Shown here: positions 19,041 through 29,368 of the stretch, in pieces
Numbering within the stretch: position 1 is the stretch's first letter
Layout of the letters: each line of letters opens with the position of its first letter
Position numbers and translations under genes: made by a program
The notes under the pieces: model-generated
Database searches by the model: none
The model's input: the letters and a program-made list of their open reading frames with translations, nothing else
Told to the model about the DNA's origin: nothing
Origin: Flavobacterium sediminilitoris
Lineage (GTDB): Bacteria > Bacteroidota > Bacteroidia > Flavobacteriales > Flavobacteriaceae
NCBI RefSeq assembly: GCF_023008245.1
Contig: NZ_CP090145.1
Location: 2,480,001 to 2,544,000, forward strand
Direction: 5' to 3'
Length of the DNA stretch: 64,000 nucleotides

Positions 19041-20660
19041 TTATTGATTCACTTTAATGAAAAAGTGATTTGTTAAAACTTCTATATCATTAAGATTTGG
19101 AATTACTTCTTTTGATTTTTGCCATTCATTAGTAGCATCCAATCTCATTTTTTTACCTTCAATCATAATATCTACAGGCATTTCAAAGTTAGGTACATTA
19201 GTTATCCATCTATATTGAAAACGCTTTTTATACTTTTTAAATTCAAGTTTTGGAATAGTTGTATATTGAAGATATTGTTCAAAAATAGGAGTTAAGTTAC
19301 GACCAGTTTCTTTATTGAAAAAATCTACAACTGTTTTAGTATCAATAATTTGTTTTCTAAAAGTTTCTGAATATTTTAAAATAATATCCCACCATTTTTC
19401 ATCATTGTTTACTACGTGTCGCAATGTATTTAAAAGCAAAGCACCTTTATAATACATATCACCACTTCCTTCATTGTTTACACCATATTGACCAATTATA
19501 GGTTTGTCATTTTGCACATTTTGAGACTGACCATTGATATATTTCATGGCAGCATCATATCCTTTCATGCATTCAACAAATACGGTTTCGCTATAAGTAG
19601 TAAAACTTTCATGAATCCACATATCAGCAATATCTTTACTTGTAACGCTATTACCAAACCATTCGTGACCTGTTTCGTGAATAATAATAAAGTCAAAGTT
19701 CATTCCTTCACCAGTTCCCGATAAATCTCTACCTAAATATCCTTTTCTATATTTGTTACCATAAGCAACAGCACTTTGATGTTCCATTCCTAAATAAGGA
19801 GTTTCTACTAATTTATAGCCATCTTCCCAAAAAGGATAACGACCAAATTTAGCTTGAAAACATTCCATCATTGGTTTAACATCGGCATCAAAATGATTTT
19901 TAGCTTTTTCTTCATTTTCTCTTAAAACATAATAATCTAAATCTAAATTATCCATTTTGTCCTCAATATGAACATAATCTGCAATATTTACTGTTATGGT
20001 ATAATTGTTAATTGGATTTTTTACTTCCCAATTCCAACGTGTGTAGCCATTTTTTAAATCTTCAGATCCTTTGAAACGTCCATTTGAAACATTCATCAAT
20101 CCGTTCGGAACGGCCACTTTTATAGTTGCACCATTATTAGGTTCGTCTGTTTGAGAATCTTTCACAGGATACCACAAACTAGCACCTGTTCCTTGAACTG
20201 CTACTGCTACAAAATGCTTATCGTTACTATCTTTTTTAAATACAAAACCACCATCCCAAGGAGCATTTTTTGCTACTTTCGGTTTTCCCGAATAATAAAA
20301 ACGCACTTTATCATTAGTATCTTTTGCTAATTCCTTTGGAAAACTAATAAAAACAGCATCGTAATCACGTTCATACTTTAGTTTTTGATCATTCCAAACA
20401 ATAGAATCTACATGCATATTATCAAATAAATCCAATTGAATTTTTGAAGTAGGTTCTACTACATTAAAAGTAATATCATTATATCCAACAATACTTCTTT
20501 CATCTGGATTAATTTTAATATTCAAATCATAATGCTGCACATCAAAACAATTACGTTCAAAGCGTAATCCTCCATGTAATGAATCTCTACGAGTAAAGTT
20601 TTGTGCTGATAATTGTTGCAAACTAAGTGCAAGTATACTTAGTAAAAGTGTTTTTTTCAT
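19041..20660 (-). CDS. Secreted M1-family metallopeptidase
   Basis: 539 residues. A signal peptide (1-19) is followed by the M1 N-terminal beta domain and a thermolysin-like catalytic domain. Zinc motif HETGHEWFGN is at 328-337 with the third ligand Glu 351 in WIHESFTTYSE, and GMEHQ at 291-295 is the counterpart of the GxMEN substrate motif. The C-terminal ERAP-like helical domain of long aminopeptidases is absent, as in the short M1 enzymes of Bacteroidota. Expected to act as a periplasmic or exported aminopeptidase. Confidence 0.93.
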   Translation of the reverse strand: MKKTLLLSILALSLQQLSAQNFTRRDSLHGGLRFERNCFDVQHYDLNIKINPDERSIVGYNDITFNVVEPTSKIQLDLFDNMHVDSIVWNDQKLKYERDYDAVFISFPKELAKDTNDKVRFYYSGKPKVAKNAPWDGGFVFKKDSNDKHFVAVAVQGTGASLWYPVKDSQTDEPNNGATIKVAVPNGLMNVSNGRFKGSEDLKNGYTRWNWEVKNPINNYTITVNIADYVHIEDKMDNLDLDYYVLRENEEKAKNHFDADVKPMMECFQAKFGRYPFWEDGYKLVETPYLGMEHQSAVAYGNKYRKGYLGRDLSGTGEGMNFDFIIIHETGHEWFGNSVTSKDIADMWIHESFTTYSETVFVECMKGYDAAMKYINGQSQNVQNDKPIIGQYGVNNEGSGDMYYKGALLLNTLRHVVNNDEKWWDIILKYSETFRKQIIDTKTVVDFFNKETGRNLTPIFEQYLQYTTIPKLEFKKYKKRFQYRWITNVPNFEMPVDIMIEGKKMRLDATNEWQKSKEVIPNLNDIEVLTNHFFIKVNQ

Positions 20661-20707
20661 TTGGTACGTTTTGATAATAAGTTGTTAATTGTAAACATGA
20701 GTTACAA

Positions 20708-21973
20708 TTAATCTTTATAATATTCAAAAATTCTTGTTGCAATTATTGTAGGTGTATCTATATCATTAGTTAAGTACATATAGCATTTTGTCCAATTACC
20801 ATACTTATCATATTCATACTTGTAATATTTATCATTATTATGGGATACTAAACCTCTTTTTCCAGGAGGAGGCAAAAACTCATGCTTGTATTTTTTACTC
20901 GTTATATCTTCGTGCTCGTTGTAAGTTATTATTGTTGTATCATTTAAAAAACGTCGATACAATTCGTCTTTAAATCTATTGTCAATAAAAATTTCTTGCT
21001 TTTCTAAATACCCTTTGGTAGGGTGATAGGTAAACTTCTTTGTTTGTACTGCAATTCTTTTGCTTTCATCTTCTGGGTCTATACAACTTACTATTTCTTC
21101 TGTTACTCTATTATTATTGTTGTACTTAAAATTAACTTTAGGTTCTCGAGAAATACCTAAATTCACATAATCAAAAGATTGGGATCTTAGACTTTGTTCA
21201 GCCATGGCATAGGTTAATTCTATTATACGATCTTTATCATCATATTTATAAAACGTTGTTTCGTCCCAATCTTCTTCTTTTAAATCTTTATACTTCGTTT
21301 TCTCTTGTTGCAAAGGAAATTTCTCCCATTTTTGCCTGTATATAGAATCACACATATAGAATCTATTCTCTTTTATTCTTCCTCCTTTCTCATCTATTAT
21401 GTACCAATTCACATATTCATCAAAATCGGTTCGATCAAATTCCTCCCATTCATAAATTTTATATCTATTTAATTGCAATTTATACAAATCCCCACCCATA
21501 TAATGTTTATAACTGTATTTGGGTTTATAATTATATTTTTCCTGTATACCTATGGTGTCTCTAAGCCAATTATCTGGAAAAGGTGATACTGTAGTATCAA
21601 TACTTTTTAAGAACTTTGGCACCAAAGAATCATATTCCATATTATTTTCACCATTACCATACATTTCATAACTTCCAGGTATTAATCCCTTTTTATCATA
21701 TTGAAGAACTCCTTGAGCTAATATGTAATCATGATCATGTTCCCTAAATGAAAAAAAATTTTTATATACTTTTTCTTCATATTTTCCTGTTCTGTTAATT
21801 ACCTTATATTGTATTATTCTCTTAATAGGCCCTTTCAAATTTTGAGAAATACCAGGATAATTACAATCTATACCTCCACCCCAATTTTCATTTACATTCT
21901 CTTTTTGAGAAGAACACTTAATAAATGTTAGACTCAAAATGAAAATAACAAGATTTTTAAATATCGTTTTCAT
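20708..21973 (-). CDS. Hypothetical lipoprotein with YD/RHS-like strand segments
   Basis: About 421 residues starting at MKTIFKN (21973); the ATG at 21988 would only add MKIKY. Lipobox LTFIKCSSQ predicts an outer-membrane or periplasmic lipoprotein. The body is rich in tyrosine and charged residues with segments such as TFYKYDDKDRIIELTYAM, FKYNNNNRVTEEIVS and YKYEYDKYGNWTKCYMY. These follow the 'Y-x-YD-x-x-G/D-N/R-W/I' pattern of YD/RHS-type beta strands. Function unknown. Confidence 0.72.
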   Translation of the reverse strand: MKTIFKNLVIFILSLTFIKCSSQKENVNENWGGGIDCNYPGISQNLKGPIKRIIQYKVINRTGKYEEKVYKNFFSFREHDHDYILAQGVLQYDKKGLIPGSYEMYGNGENNMEYDSLVPKFLKSIDTTVSPFPDNWLRDTIGIQEKYNYKPKYSYKHYMGGDLYKLQLNRYKIYEWEEFDRTDFDEYVNWYIIDEKGGRIKENRFYMCDSIYRQKWEKFPLQQEKTKYKDLKEEDWDETTFYKYDDKDRIIELTYAMAEQSLRSQSFDYVNLGISREPKVNFKYNNNNRVTEEIVSCIDPEDESKRIAVQTKKFTYHPTKGYLEKQEIFIDNRFKDELYRRFLNDTTIITYNEHEDITSKKYKHEFLPPPGKRGLVSHNNDKYYKYEYDKYGNWTKCYMYLTNDIDTPTIIATRIFEYYKD

Positions 21974-22422
21974 ATATTTTATTTTCAAAATTTAAATATA
22001 AGAGTTTGGATTTAAAATTTTATAATTTAAATAAAATAAGATTTTAATTATGAGGTAAAGGATACTAGTACAACTTTACTTTGGTATTAAAGAATAATGA
22101 ATTGTTAAATATTTTTTAATCGGATAAAATAGCTTTAAATTTGAAATTATTTATTTGAAATGAATCGGTTTAATCTTTTTACCATATGTATAGTTCGAAG
22201 TTTTATCACTTTGAATTATTTGCATGATGATTCTTTTTTAAAAAGTTCTAAAGACTTCATTAAATAATCCCTGTCAAGCCCATGGCAGGGAAAATTCTAT
22301 TTTCTTACTCAAAATAAATAATAATCATTTGCTTTTTGATGCTTTTGTGCTGAATTCAATTTTGAATTTAGTTGGGTATTTATTTAGGTTTTATTAAAGC
22401 ATTTGTAAAAAAAACAGAAATA
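21974..22422. other. Intergenic region between divergent genes
   Basis: AT-rich and without a convincing gene. It holds one small GC-richer hairpin near 22268-22290 (CCCTGTC...GGCAGGG). It must contain the promoters of the lipoprotein (minus) and of the GreA/B-like gene (plus). Confidence 0.5.
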
Positions 22423-22809
22423 ATGAATCAAGATATTGTATTGACAACAGGAATTTATGACTTAATTAAAGATTTACTAAGAAGAAAAAAAGTAACACCA
22501 TTTGTAGAAGATCAATTAATAGTACAATTAAAACGTGCCAAACAAATTAGACGCAGAGAATTGCCCGATAATGTAGTTACTATTGATTGCAGAGTCACTA
22601 TTAAAGATCTTAATACGAATGAATTGCAAACGTTTACCTTTGTAGCTCCCTCAAAAGCTAAAAGAAGAAATAATACGGAGTCAATTGTAGGTGAAGTAGG
22701 ATTAGCTTTAGTTGGAAATAAAATAGGAGATCAAATAAAATGGGATTTTGGAACAGGAGAAAAAAACATTGAAATTGTTAATGTAGAAAAATTTCAGAAC
22801 AAGCAGTAA
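22423..22809 (+). CDS. GreA/GreB-type C-terminal domain protein (Rnk-like)
   Basis: 128 residues, starting at MNQDIVLTT (22423) rather than at the ATG at 22372, because the extra 17 residues do not fit the family. The short N-terminal helical part lacks the long Gre coiled coil. The FKBP-like C-terminal fold is seen in ESIVGEVGLALVGNKIGDQIKW, the segment that in GreA reads 'sPlGxALlGkkxGDeV'. It probably binds RNA polymerase near the secondary channel, like Rnk, rather than cleaving transcripts. Confidence 0.78.
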   Translation: MNQDIVLTTGIYDLIKDLLRRKKVTPFVEDQLIVQLKRAKQIRRRELPDNVVTIDCRVTIKDLNTNELQTFTFVAPSKAKRRNNTESIVGEVGLALVGNKIGDQIKWDFGTGEKNIEIVNVEKFQNKQ

Positions 22810-22837
22810 TAGAGCCAAAATATAATTTTAGTTAAGT

Positions 22838-22876
22838 AAAAAAGTGGGTTTCAATTATCCGAAACTCACTTTTTTA
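22838..22876. terminator. Bidirectional terminator
   Basis: AAAAAAGTGGGTTTC, eight-base loop, GAAACTCACTTTTTT, between convergent genes and touching the stop of the RluA-type gene. Confidence 0.85.
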
Positions 22877-24544
22877 AAATTCAGCATTTGCTATTATTGT
22901 CATCCTTTCTTTTAAAATAGGATGGTTAAATGTGATTTCTTCTGCATGAAGGTGCAATCTATTAGCTTTAGTTCCATATAAATCATCACCAACAATAGGA
23001 GAATTTAGTCCTAACGAATGGGATGCATGAACTCTCAATTGATGTGTTCTACCAGAAATAGGGAAGAAGTGAATACGTGTTTTTCCGTCTTTTCTTTCGA
23101 TTACTTTATATTCAGTTCGGGCTTGTTTTCCATGCTCATAGCAAACTAATTGATTTGGACGATTGTCTAAATCTACTCGTAAAGGTAAATCAATAAAACC
23201 TTCATCATTTGAAACAATATTTTCTAAAATGGCTACATAGCGTTTTTTAATTGTTCGTTTAATAAATTGAGATTGTAAATCTTTATAAATATCTTCCGAT
23301 TTAGCAATTAAGAGTAATCCAGAAGTAGACATATCTAAACGATGTACGATTAATGGTCCGGTTGCATTTGGATATAAATCTTTTACCCGTTGATAAACAG
23401 AATCACTTACATTTTTCCCAGGAACAGATAAAAATTCAGCAGGTTTATTTATAACAGCTAAAAAATCATCTTCAAAAACAACCGAGATATCTTTTCCTTC
23501 TGCGGGATTTTCTAAAAACGGATTATCTTCCAAAGGAATATCTTTAAGCATGTGAGCTAAGATGGGTTCACATTTACTTCTACAAGCAGGATAAAATTGC
23601 TTATGTTTTCTAACTTCTGATTTAGGCGACTGTCCCCACCAAAATTCGGCCATACTTATAGGCCTCAAGTTATGATGAAAAGCATAATGAAGTAATTTTG
23701 GTGCAGCACATTCTCCAGCACCAGCAGGTGGATTATTATTAAAAATTTCACCTACACTTTTTAGTTCTTTTGCCTGATTAAAAAAAGAATAACTATCAAA
23801 TAATTGTTGTTGTAATTCTCCTGATTTTTGTTTTCTAAGTTCTTTTAAACTGTTAATCTTTGAAGTAAACTTTGCAAGTTCATTTTCTATATTTTCAGTT
23901 TGATAATTCCAGTATTTAGTCATTTTTTTTAACAGAATACTTTCTTCTTTACTTTCGTTACTTAGTTCTTTTTGAAGTATTTTAAAGTTTTCAAAATCAA
24001 GATTTTTCTCTCCTTCAATTCTTCGTTCATCTCTAAGTGTTTTTAATCTTTTAATCCTTTCTTTTTGATTTGAAATATCTTCTAAAGCTTTCTCCTTAGT
24101 TGCAATGACTTTCTTTTTTGTTACAATATATTTAGGCGTTTTTTCTAATACTTCAATTTTTCTATTAATAGCATTTAAAACTTCCTCTTCTCTTTTGAAG
24201 AAGCCATCATGTTGTAACATATCAAAAACAGGAGGAACAAAATAATCATGATGATTGTTCTCAGCTAATTTTCCTGAAAAAGCCCATAAATAGCCCAGTT
24301 TTTTACTTTCGTTTTGGCAAACTAAAACACCAAACATTTTACCAATAACTAATCCTTCTTGATTTTTATCTAATCCAAAATTATGTTGGAAATTAGTTTG
24401 CGTTTCTAAATAATTTTGCAACTCTTTCGCTGCAATAACACTTAAAGCGTGTGGTTCATAATAAAAAGGGAAAGTGAATTTTTTAGGTAAATCGTTACTA
24501 TCTATCTGAGTTGGAAATGGTATGAAATGGGGAGGAAGTATCAT
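22874..24544 (-). CDS. RluA-family pseudouridine synthase with N-terminal extension
   Basis: 556 residues. The C-terminal catalytic domain (~360-556) has HRLDMSTSGLLL with the catalytic Asp 404, followed by SGRTHQLRVH and GDDLYG. The first ~340 residues hold an extra domain and a long coiled coil (~130-250) ending in PAGAGECAAPKLLHYA and MAEFWWGQSP, a layout seen in a distinct RluA subfamily. It should isomerise uridine in rRNA or tRNA; the target cannot be told from sequence. Its ATG overlaps the stop of the S41 protease gene (ATGA at 24541-24544), so translation is coupled. Confidence 0.88.
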   Translation of the reverse strand: MILPPHFIPFPTQIDSNDLPKKFTFPFYYEPHALSVIAAKELQNYLETQTNFQHNFGLDKNQEGLVIGKMFGVLVCQNESKKLGYLWAFSGKLAENNHHDYFVPPVFDMLQHDGFFKREEEVLNAINRKIEVLEKTPKYIVTKKKVIATKEKALEDISNQKERIKRLKTLRDERRIEGEKNLDFENFKILQKELSNESKEESILLKKMTKYWNYQTENIENELAKFTSKINSLKELRKQKSGELQQQLFDSYSFFNQAKELKSVGEIFNNNPPAGAGECAAPKLLHYAFHHNLRPISMAEFWWGQSPKSEVRKHKQFYPACRSKCEPILAHMLKDIPLEDNPFLENPAEGKDISVVFEDDFLAVINKPAEFLSVPGKNVSDSVYQRVKDLYPNATGPLIVHRLDMSTSGLLLIAKSEDIYKDLQSQFIKRTIKKRYVAILENIVSNDEGFIDLPLRVDLDNRPNQLVCYEHGKQARTEYKVIERKDGKTRIHFFPISGRTHQLRVHASHSLGLNSPIVGDDLYGTKANRLHLHAEEITFNHPILKERMTIIANAEF

Positions 24545-26112
24545 TCTTCTAATTCTAATTTTGATTTGTTTTTGATGTCTTCTAGTATATAATTTAACTC
24601 TGGGTCATTGTTATTTAACCTATCATTTAATGATGGTATTATTGTTACATCAGGATAAATACCATGACCTATTATATCTGTTTTTTCTTGAGCATTAACA
24701 TACATTAAACCAATACGCATTTTTACTTTAGAGTTAGGCAGCGTTATTTGTGGCATAAACCCAGCAACAGTTCCATTATATTCTCCACCAGTTTCTTCAC
24801 CTACAAAGATAGCTCTTTTATTTGCTTTTAGCTTAGTAGACAAAATACTAGATGCAGAGAAACTACCTCCATTTATTAATACATAAACATTCCCATTAAA
24901 TCTTAAATCGCTTGATTTTTTTTCTTTTGCATTTGAATTAAAGTAATAATTTCCATCTTCTTTTTTATGTACTTTGAAAAACATATAACTATAAAAGAAA
25001 GGAGAAAGAATCCCTTTAACTATAAAAGAAACTGGTTTTGAACCTTTGAAATAATCTGTTTGCAATAGACTTGTTTTTCGGGTAACTTCAGATTCATTTA
25101 CAAAAGTATATGTAGAGTCAGGAGCTAAATAGCTATATAAGCTACTAATTTCGTCAATTCTACCACCAAAATTATTTCTAATATCAATAATTAAATTTTT
25201 AGTTCCTGTTTTCTTTAAAAGATTAAAATTTTCTTTATAAAAACTATTATAATTACCTATTGTGAAACTTTTAATTTTCATAATAGCAGTACAACTGTCT
25301 TTTGCTGTAAATGTTAATTCTCTATTGTATTTTTTAGTGTCTTTGTTATAGCCTAATTTACTTAATCGTCTATTTACCTTTATGAGGCTATCTCTTTGAA
25401 CTTTAGTGAATTTTTCGTTTTTCTTCTTACTCGTTTTATCAGAAACAGTGTCTTTGTTAATCCTTTTTATCCAGAAAGATTTATCATTATTAAATTGAAA
25501 AGCAACACTATCTTGTATTTGATATTTAAAGGTGAAAAAAGTACCTAAACGTTGCGCAATAAATTTATCTTGAAAAGTAGTATTATAGCCATCCGAAGTA
25601 ATCCACGTTTTAGCATCATTTATAAGATTTTGTACGGGCTCATTATTTATTTGAGTCAATTCATCACCTATTTTTATAGAGTCTATTTTAGATTTATTTT
25701 CTACAACATATAATTTGTTATCAAAAATTTCAAATTCAAACTGACTAAAAGAACTAATTTGTTTTTTAAGATTCTTCTGTTCTTTTTTAGAATAGCGTTT
25801 CAGTTTTGGATAAGTAAATAAATGACCTTGTCTTACTTCTGAAACAACGGGACTCAATTTTGTAAAAAAATCATAGCTTGTAAGAGGTTTTGTAATAGAT
25901 GCCTTTAAACTATCAAACTTATAATCCAGTTTTTCTTTACTAATATATTGATACAACTTAGGTTGCATTTTTTGCAACTTTTTATAGGCATAATCAACAT
26001 CTTTGTGTAATTGTTTTACCTTTATTTCTTTATATAAAGTTTCATTGTGTTTCTTAACAGATGTACATTGTATCAATAATAATCCTAAGGCTAATAGTAT
26101 TATTTTTCTCAT
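24541..26112 (-). CDS. S41-family (C-terminal processing) peptidase, lipoprotein
   Basis: 523 residues. Lipobox LLLIQCTS gives a lipidated N-terminus. There is a PDZ-like middle region (IGDELTQINNEPVQNLI) and a tail-specific protease core with LIIDIRNNFGG and VLINGGSFSASSIL (catalytic serine) followed by FVGEETGGEYNG. The usual catalytic lysine region is represented by the STKLKANKRA segment. It probably degrades periplasmic proteins by their C-termini. First gene of a two-gene operon with the RluA-type synthase. Confidence 0.87.
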   Translation of the reverse strand: MRKIILLALGLLLIQCTSVKKHNETLYKEIKVKQLHKDVDYAYKKLQKMQPKLYQYISKEKLDYKFDSLKASITKPLTSYDFFTKLSPVVSEVRQGHLFTYPKLKRYSKKEQKNLKKQISSFSQFEFEIFDNKLYVVENKSKIDSIKIGDELTQINNEPVQNLINDAKTWITSDGYNTTFQDKFIAQRLGTFFTFKYQIQDSVAFQFNNDKSFWIKRINKDTVSDKTSKKKNEKFTKVQRDSLIKVNRRLSKLGYNKDTKKYNRELTFTAKDSCTAIMKIKSFTIGNYNSFYKENFNLLKKTGTKNLIIDIRNNFGGRIDEISSLYSYLAPDSTYTFVNESEVTRKTSLLQTDYFKGSKPVSFIVKGILSPFFYSYMFFKVHKKEDGNYYFNSNAKEKKSSDLRFNGNVYVLINGGSFSASSILSTKLKANKRAIFVGEETGGEYNGTVAGFMPQITLPNSKVKMRIGLMYVNAQEKTDIIGHGIYPDVTIIPSLNDRLNNNDPELNYILEDIKNKSKLELEE

Positions 26113-26201
26113 AAAACAGGAATTAAAGTTCTATAAAGCCGAAATTATAAGATTTTTTAGGAAACACATAATTTTTGAGTTTTAATTAACAAATAAGCGA
26201 A

Positions 26202-26672
26202 TTAAATAACAATATTATTGTAGCTTCTAATCGTCTTATGAAGAAAAAATAAACTAATCAGTATTAAAATAATACCATTAATTAAGTATTCAATATTTTT
26301 ATTTTCCGTTAAGAAACTAGCAACTATATTAAGATAAGAATTTACTAATCCAGATGAAAAAACAGTACTAAAAGTATAAAACATAAATACAATAAAAAAC
26401 GACAAAAAACTATTCCAAAACTTAGTTGTTTTTTTATATTCAAATACAATCAGAAGTAAATTAGAAATTATTAAAATAGAGCCTATTGTAATGAATATAT
26501 TTAAATGAAAAATTTGAATATCGGATTCTGTAATCTTCTCAAGTTCATTAAAAATTTTAGTTTGTGTTGCAATAAACAATCTCTTTCCTCCATGTACTAG
26601 AAAAAAGATAAAAAAACACCCAAATAAAATAACTCTACTATTAAATTTTAAAATAAAGTGATATGTATTCAT
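26202..26672 (-). CDS. Hypothetical membrane protein
   Basis: 156 residues with four hydrophobic helices (~13-31, ~50-72, ~88-112, ~130-148) and short polar loops. No recognisable motif. It starts 8 bp downstream of the carboxylase gene on the same strand, so it is probably cotranscribed. Function unknown. Confidence 0.6.
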   Translation of the reverse strand: MNTYHFILKFNSRVILFGCFFIFFLVHGGKRLFIATQTKIFNELEKITESDIQIFHLNIFITIGSILIISNLLLIVFEYKKTTKFWNSFLSFFIVFMFYTFSTVFSSGLVNSYLNIVASFLTENKNIEYLINGIILILISLFFLHKTIRSYNNIVI

Positions 26673-26679
26673 GTATCAT

Positions 26680-28323
26680 TTATACTTGAATAACACCTAG
26701 ATTAAATGGCTTTTCAATAGGCGCATGATTAGCAGCTTCAATTCCCATAGAAATCCAAGTTCTAGTATCTAAAGGATCAATTACAGCATCTGTCCACAAG
26801 CGAGCCGCTGCGTAATAAGGAGAAACTTGAGCATCATAACGAGCTTTTATTTTATCAAACAATTCTTGTTCTACTTTTTCATCGACTGTTTTGCCTTGCT
26901 TTTTTAAAGAAGCAGCTTCAATTTGCATTAATACTTTTGCAGCCTGAGCACCACCCATAACAGCTAGTTCTGCACTAGGCCATGCAAAAATTAACCTTGG
27001 ATCATAAGCTTTTCCACACATAGCATAATTTCCTGCTCCATAAGAATTTCCAACAATTACAGTAAACTTTGGTACTACCGAATTCGAAACGGCATTTACC
27101 ATTTTGGCACCATCTTTAATAATTCCTCCATGTTCAGATTTACTACCTACCATAAACCCAGTAACATCTTGTAAAAAAACTAATGGAATTTTTTTCTGAT
27201 TACAATTAGCAATAAAACGAGTAGCTTTATCAGCAGAATCTGAATAAATAACACCACCAAATTGCATTTCACTTGGTTTTGTTTTAGCACTTGTAGTTTT
27301 TACAATTTTACGTTGGTTAGCCACAATTCCTACAGCCCAACCATCAATGCGAGCATAACCCGTAATAATAGTTTGACCATAACCTGCTTTGTATTCATCA
27401 AATTCAGAATTATCAACTAAACGATTGATAATGTCCATCATATCATATTGTTCGTTTCGAGCTTTCGGAAGAATTCCATAAATCTCTTTAGGCTCTAAAG
27501 CCGGTTTTTGTGCTTTTACACGATTGTATCCTGCTTTGTCAAAATCACCTATTTTTCCCACAATACTTTTAATTCTATCTAAAGCATCCTTATCATCTTT
27601 TGCCTTAAAATCGGTAACTCCTGAAATTTCACAATGAGTTGTTGCTCCACCAAGAGTTTCATTGTCAATACTTTCGCCAATTGCTGCTTTCACTAAATAG
27701 CTTCCCGCAAGGAAAATACTACCTGTTTTATCCACAATTAGAGCTTCATCACTCATAATAGGTAAATAAGCACCACCAGCAACACAACTTCCCATTACGG
27801 CTGCAATTTGCGTAATTCCCATACTACTCATTACCGCATTGTTACGAAAAATACGCCCAAAATGCTCTTTGTCTGGAAAAATTTCATCTTGCATAGGTAA
27901 ATATACACCAGCAGAATCCACTAAATAAATAATAGGCAATCTGTTTTCAATAGCAATTTCTTGTGCTCTTAAATTCTTTTTTCCCGTAATAGGAAACCAA
28001 GCACCTGCTTTTACTGTAGCATCATTTGCCACTACAATGCATTGCTTGCCTTGTATGTAGCCTATTTTTACTACTACACCACCAGATGGACAACCACCAT
28101 GCTCTTCATACATACCATCACCTACAAAAGCTCCAATCTCAATACTCTTTGCCTTTTCATCTAATAAATAATCAATACGTTCACGTGCCGTCATTTTTCC
28201 TTCAGTATGAAGTTTATCAATGCGTTTTTGTCCACCACCTAGTTTTACCTGTGCGAAACGTTGTTTTAAATCAGAAAGGAGTAATTTATTGTGATCTTCG
28301 TTTTTGTTGAATTGTAAATCCAT
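26680..28323 (-). CDS. Acyl-CoA carboxylase beta subunit (methylcrotonyl-CoA type)
   Basis: 547 residues with two crotonase-like carboxyltransferase halves. Blocks EHGGCPSGGVVVKIGY, DSAGVYLPMQDEIFPDKEHF, MGSCVAGGAYLPIMSDE and QDVTGFMVGSKSEHGGI resemble methylcrotonyl-CoA carboxylase beta more than propionyl-CoA carboxylase beta. It transfers carboxyl from biotin to the acyl-CoA in leucine or odd-chain catabolism. The biotin-carrying alpha subunit is not in the window. Confidence 0.88.
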   Translation of the reverse strand: MDLQFNKNEDHNKLLLSDLKQRFAQVKLGGGQKRIDKLHTEGKMTARERIDYLLDEKAKSIEIGAFVGDGMYEEHGGCPSGGVVVKIGYIQGKQCIVVANDATVKAGAWFPITGKKNLRAQEIAIENRLPIIYLVDSAGVYLPMQDEIFPDKEHFGRIFRNNAVMSSMGITQIAAVMGSCVAGGAYLPIMSDEALIVDKTGSIFLAGSYLVKAAIGESIDNETLGGATTHCEISGVTDFKAKDDKDALDRIKSIVGKIGDFDKAGYNRVKAQKPALEPKEIYGILPKARNEQYDMMDIINRLVDNSEFDEYKAGYGQTIITGYARIDGWAVGIVANQRKIVKTTSAKTKPSEMQFGGVIYSDSADKATRFIANCNQKKIPLVFLQDVTGFMVGSKSEHGGIIKDGAKMVNAVSNSVVPKFTVIVGNSYGAGNYAMCGKAYDPRLIFAWPSAELAVMGGAQAAKVLMQIEAASLKKQGKTVDEKVEQELFDKIKARYDAQVSPYYAAARLWTDAVIDPLDTRTWISMGIEAANHAPIEKPFNLGVIQV

Positions 28324-28535
28324 GAATAGTTTATGGTTTTATAGTTGTTTTCTTTAATTGGTTCGCTAAAGTACAAAAAGTAAAATCAAAAATCAATGTC
28401 AAAATCAAAGACAATTTCAAACTTTAACATAAGAATAAATTATGTTTTTACTTTAAAAAAAAGAAATCAAAAAATATTTGAGAAATAAGTAAAAAAAACA
28501 TTCAGAAGAATGAGTATCACAAAATATAAAAAAAG

Positions 28536-28573
28536 AAAAAGCACCTTATAATATTAATTATAGAGTGCTTTTT
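28536..28573 (-). terminator. Terminator downstream of the small secreted protein gene
   Basis: AAAAAGCAC and GTGCTTTTT enclose an AT-rich loop that can itself pair (TATAAT...ATTATA). Confidence 0.65.
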
Positions 28574-28603
28574 CAAATGAATTAAGTAACCTTAATTTTG
28601 TAT

Positions 28604-29014
28604 TTATACTTTTCTATTATTGTGCGATCTTGAAAACGAAGCTAAATGCTCTGGATCAATATTTCCATCTAAATCAATTACTTTATTAATGAAAAGCAAT
28701 TCAATAATTTCCTTAAAATTTTTATTAATAAGCAATGTAGATTCAATCGTAACCTCATTTTTTGGAAACACAATTCTTATATAATCATCATTTAAAAATG
28801 AAATAGTATTATTATTATTTATTTCAATGAATATAACTTCTATAGTAGTATCCAATTTAAAAAGAGAAATCTCACTTCCTAACTTTCTTTTATCAAAATT
28901 AAAAACACTTTTGCTATCGGCTAATACTTTTCCTCTCTTTAAAATTATTTCTTGCGAATAAAGATTACAACCAATAAGAAATAGCGTAAAGAATAAAAGA
29001 TAATTTTTTTTCAT
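28604..29014 (-). CDS. Hypothetical exported protein
   Basis: 136 residues. Signal sequence MKKNYLLFFTLFLIGCNLYS; cleavage after YSQ or lipidation at Cys 16 are both possible. The mature part is small and acidic (EVIFIEINNNNTISFLNDDY, ending HLASFSRSHNNRKV). No family recognised. It stands alone and is flanked by AT-rich intergenic DNA. Confidence 0.6.
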   Translation of the reverse strand: MKKNYLLFFTLFLIGCNLYSQEIILKRGKVLADSKSVFNFDKRKLGSEISLFKLDTTIEVIFIEINNNNTISFLNDDYIRIVFPKNEVTIESTLLINKNFKEIIELLFINKVIDLDGNIDPEHLASFSRSHNNRKV

Positions 29015-29368
29015 GGGTTAAATTTTAGTTAATATCAGAATTTCGGAGGGCAAAATTAATCCTTTTTAATAAAAAAGAAGCATTGAAAGAGCTGATTTTA
29101 AAATAAATAGAATAATATATAAAAATAAAAAACGAAGAATAATAAAAAAGAGAAAGCAATGAGTAATAATGTTTTAAAATAAAGAGTCAAGAAGTGTAAA
29201 AACTATTTAAATTTAGTTAAATAATTGTTTTTTATTTGTTTCTCAATTAAGTTAAAAATTTATAAAAAGAATGTATTTTTATGATTTATTTACAAAAATA
29301 ACAAGCCAGAAACCTTATTCTTTCCTTGAAACATAAGAAAAATTGGATTTAAAATAGAATTAGTTAAG
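29015..29368. other. AT-rich intergenic region between divergent genes
   Basis: About 350 bp of poly-A-rich sequence. I see no gene or repeat in it; it must contain promoters for the flanking divergent genes. Confidence 0.5.
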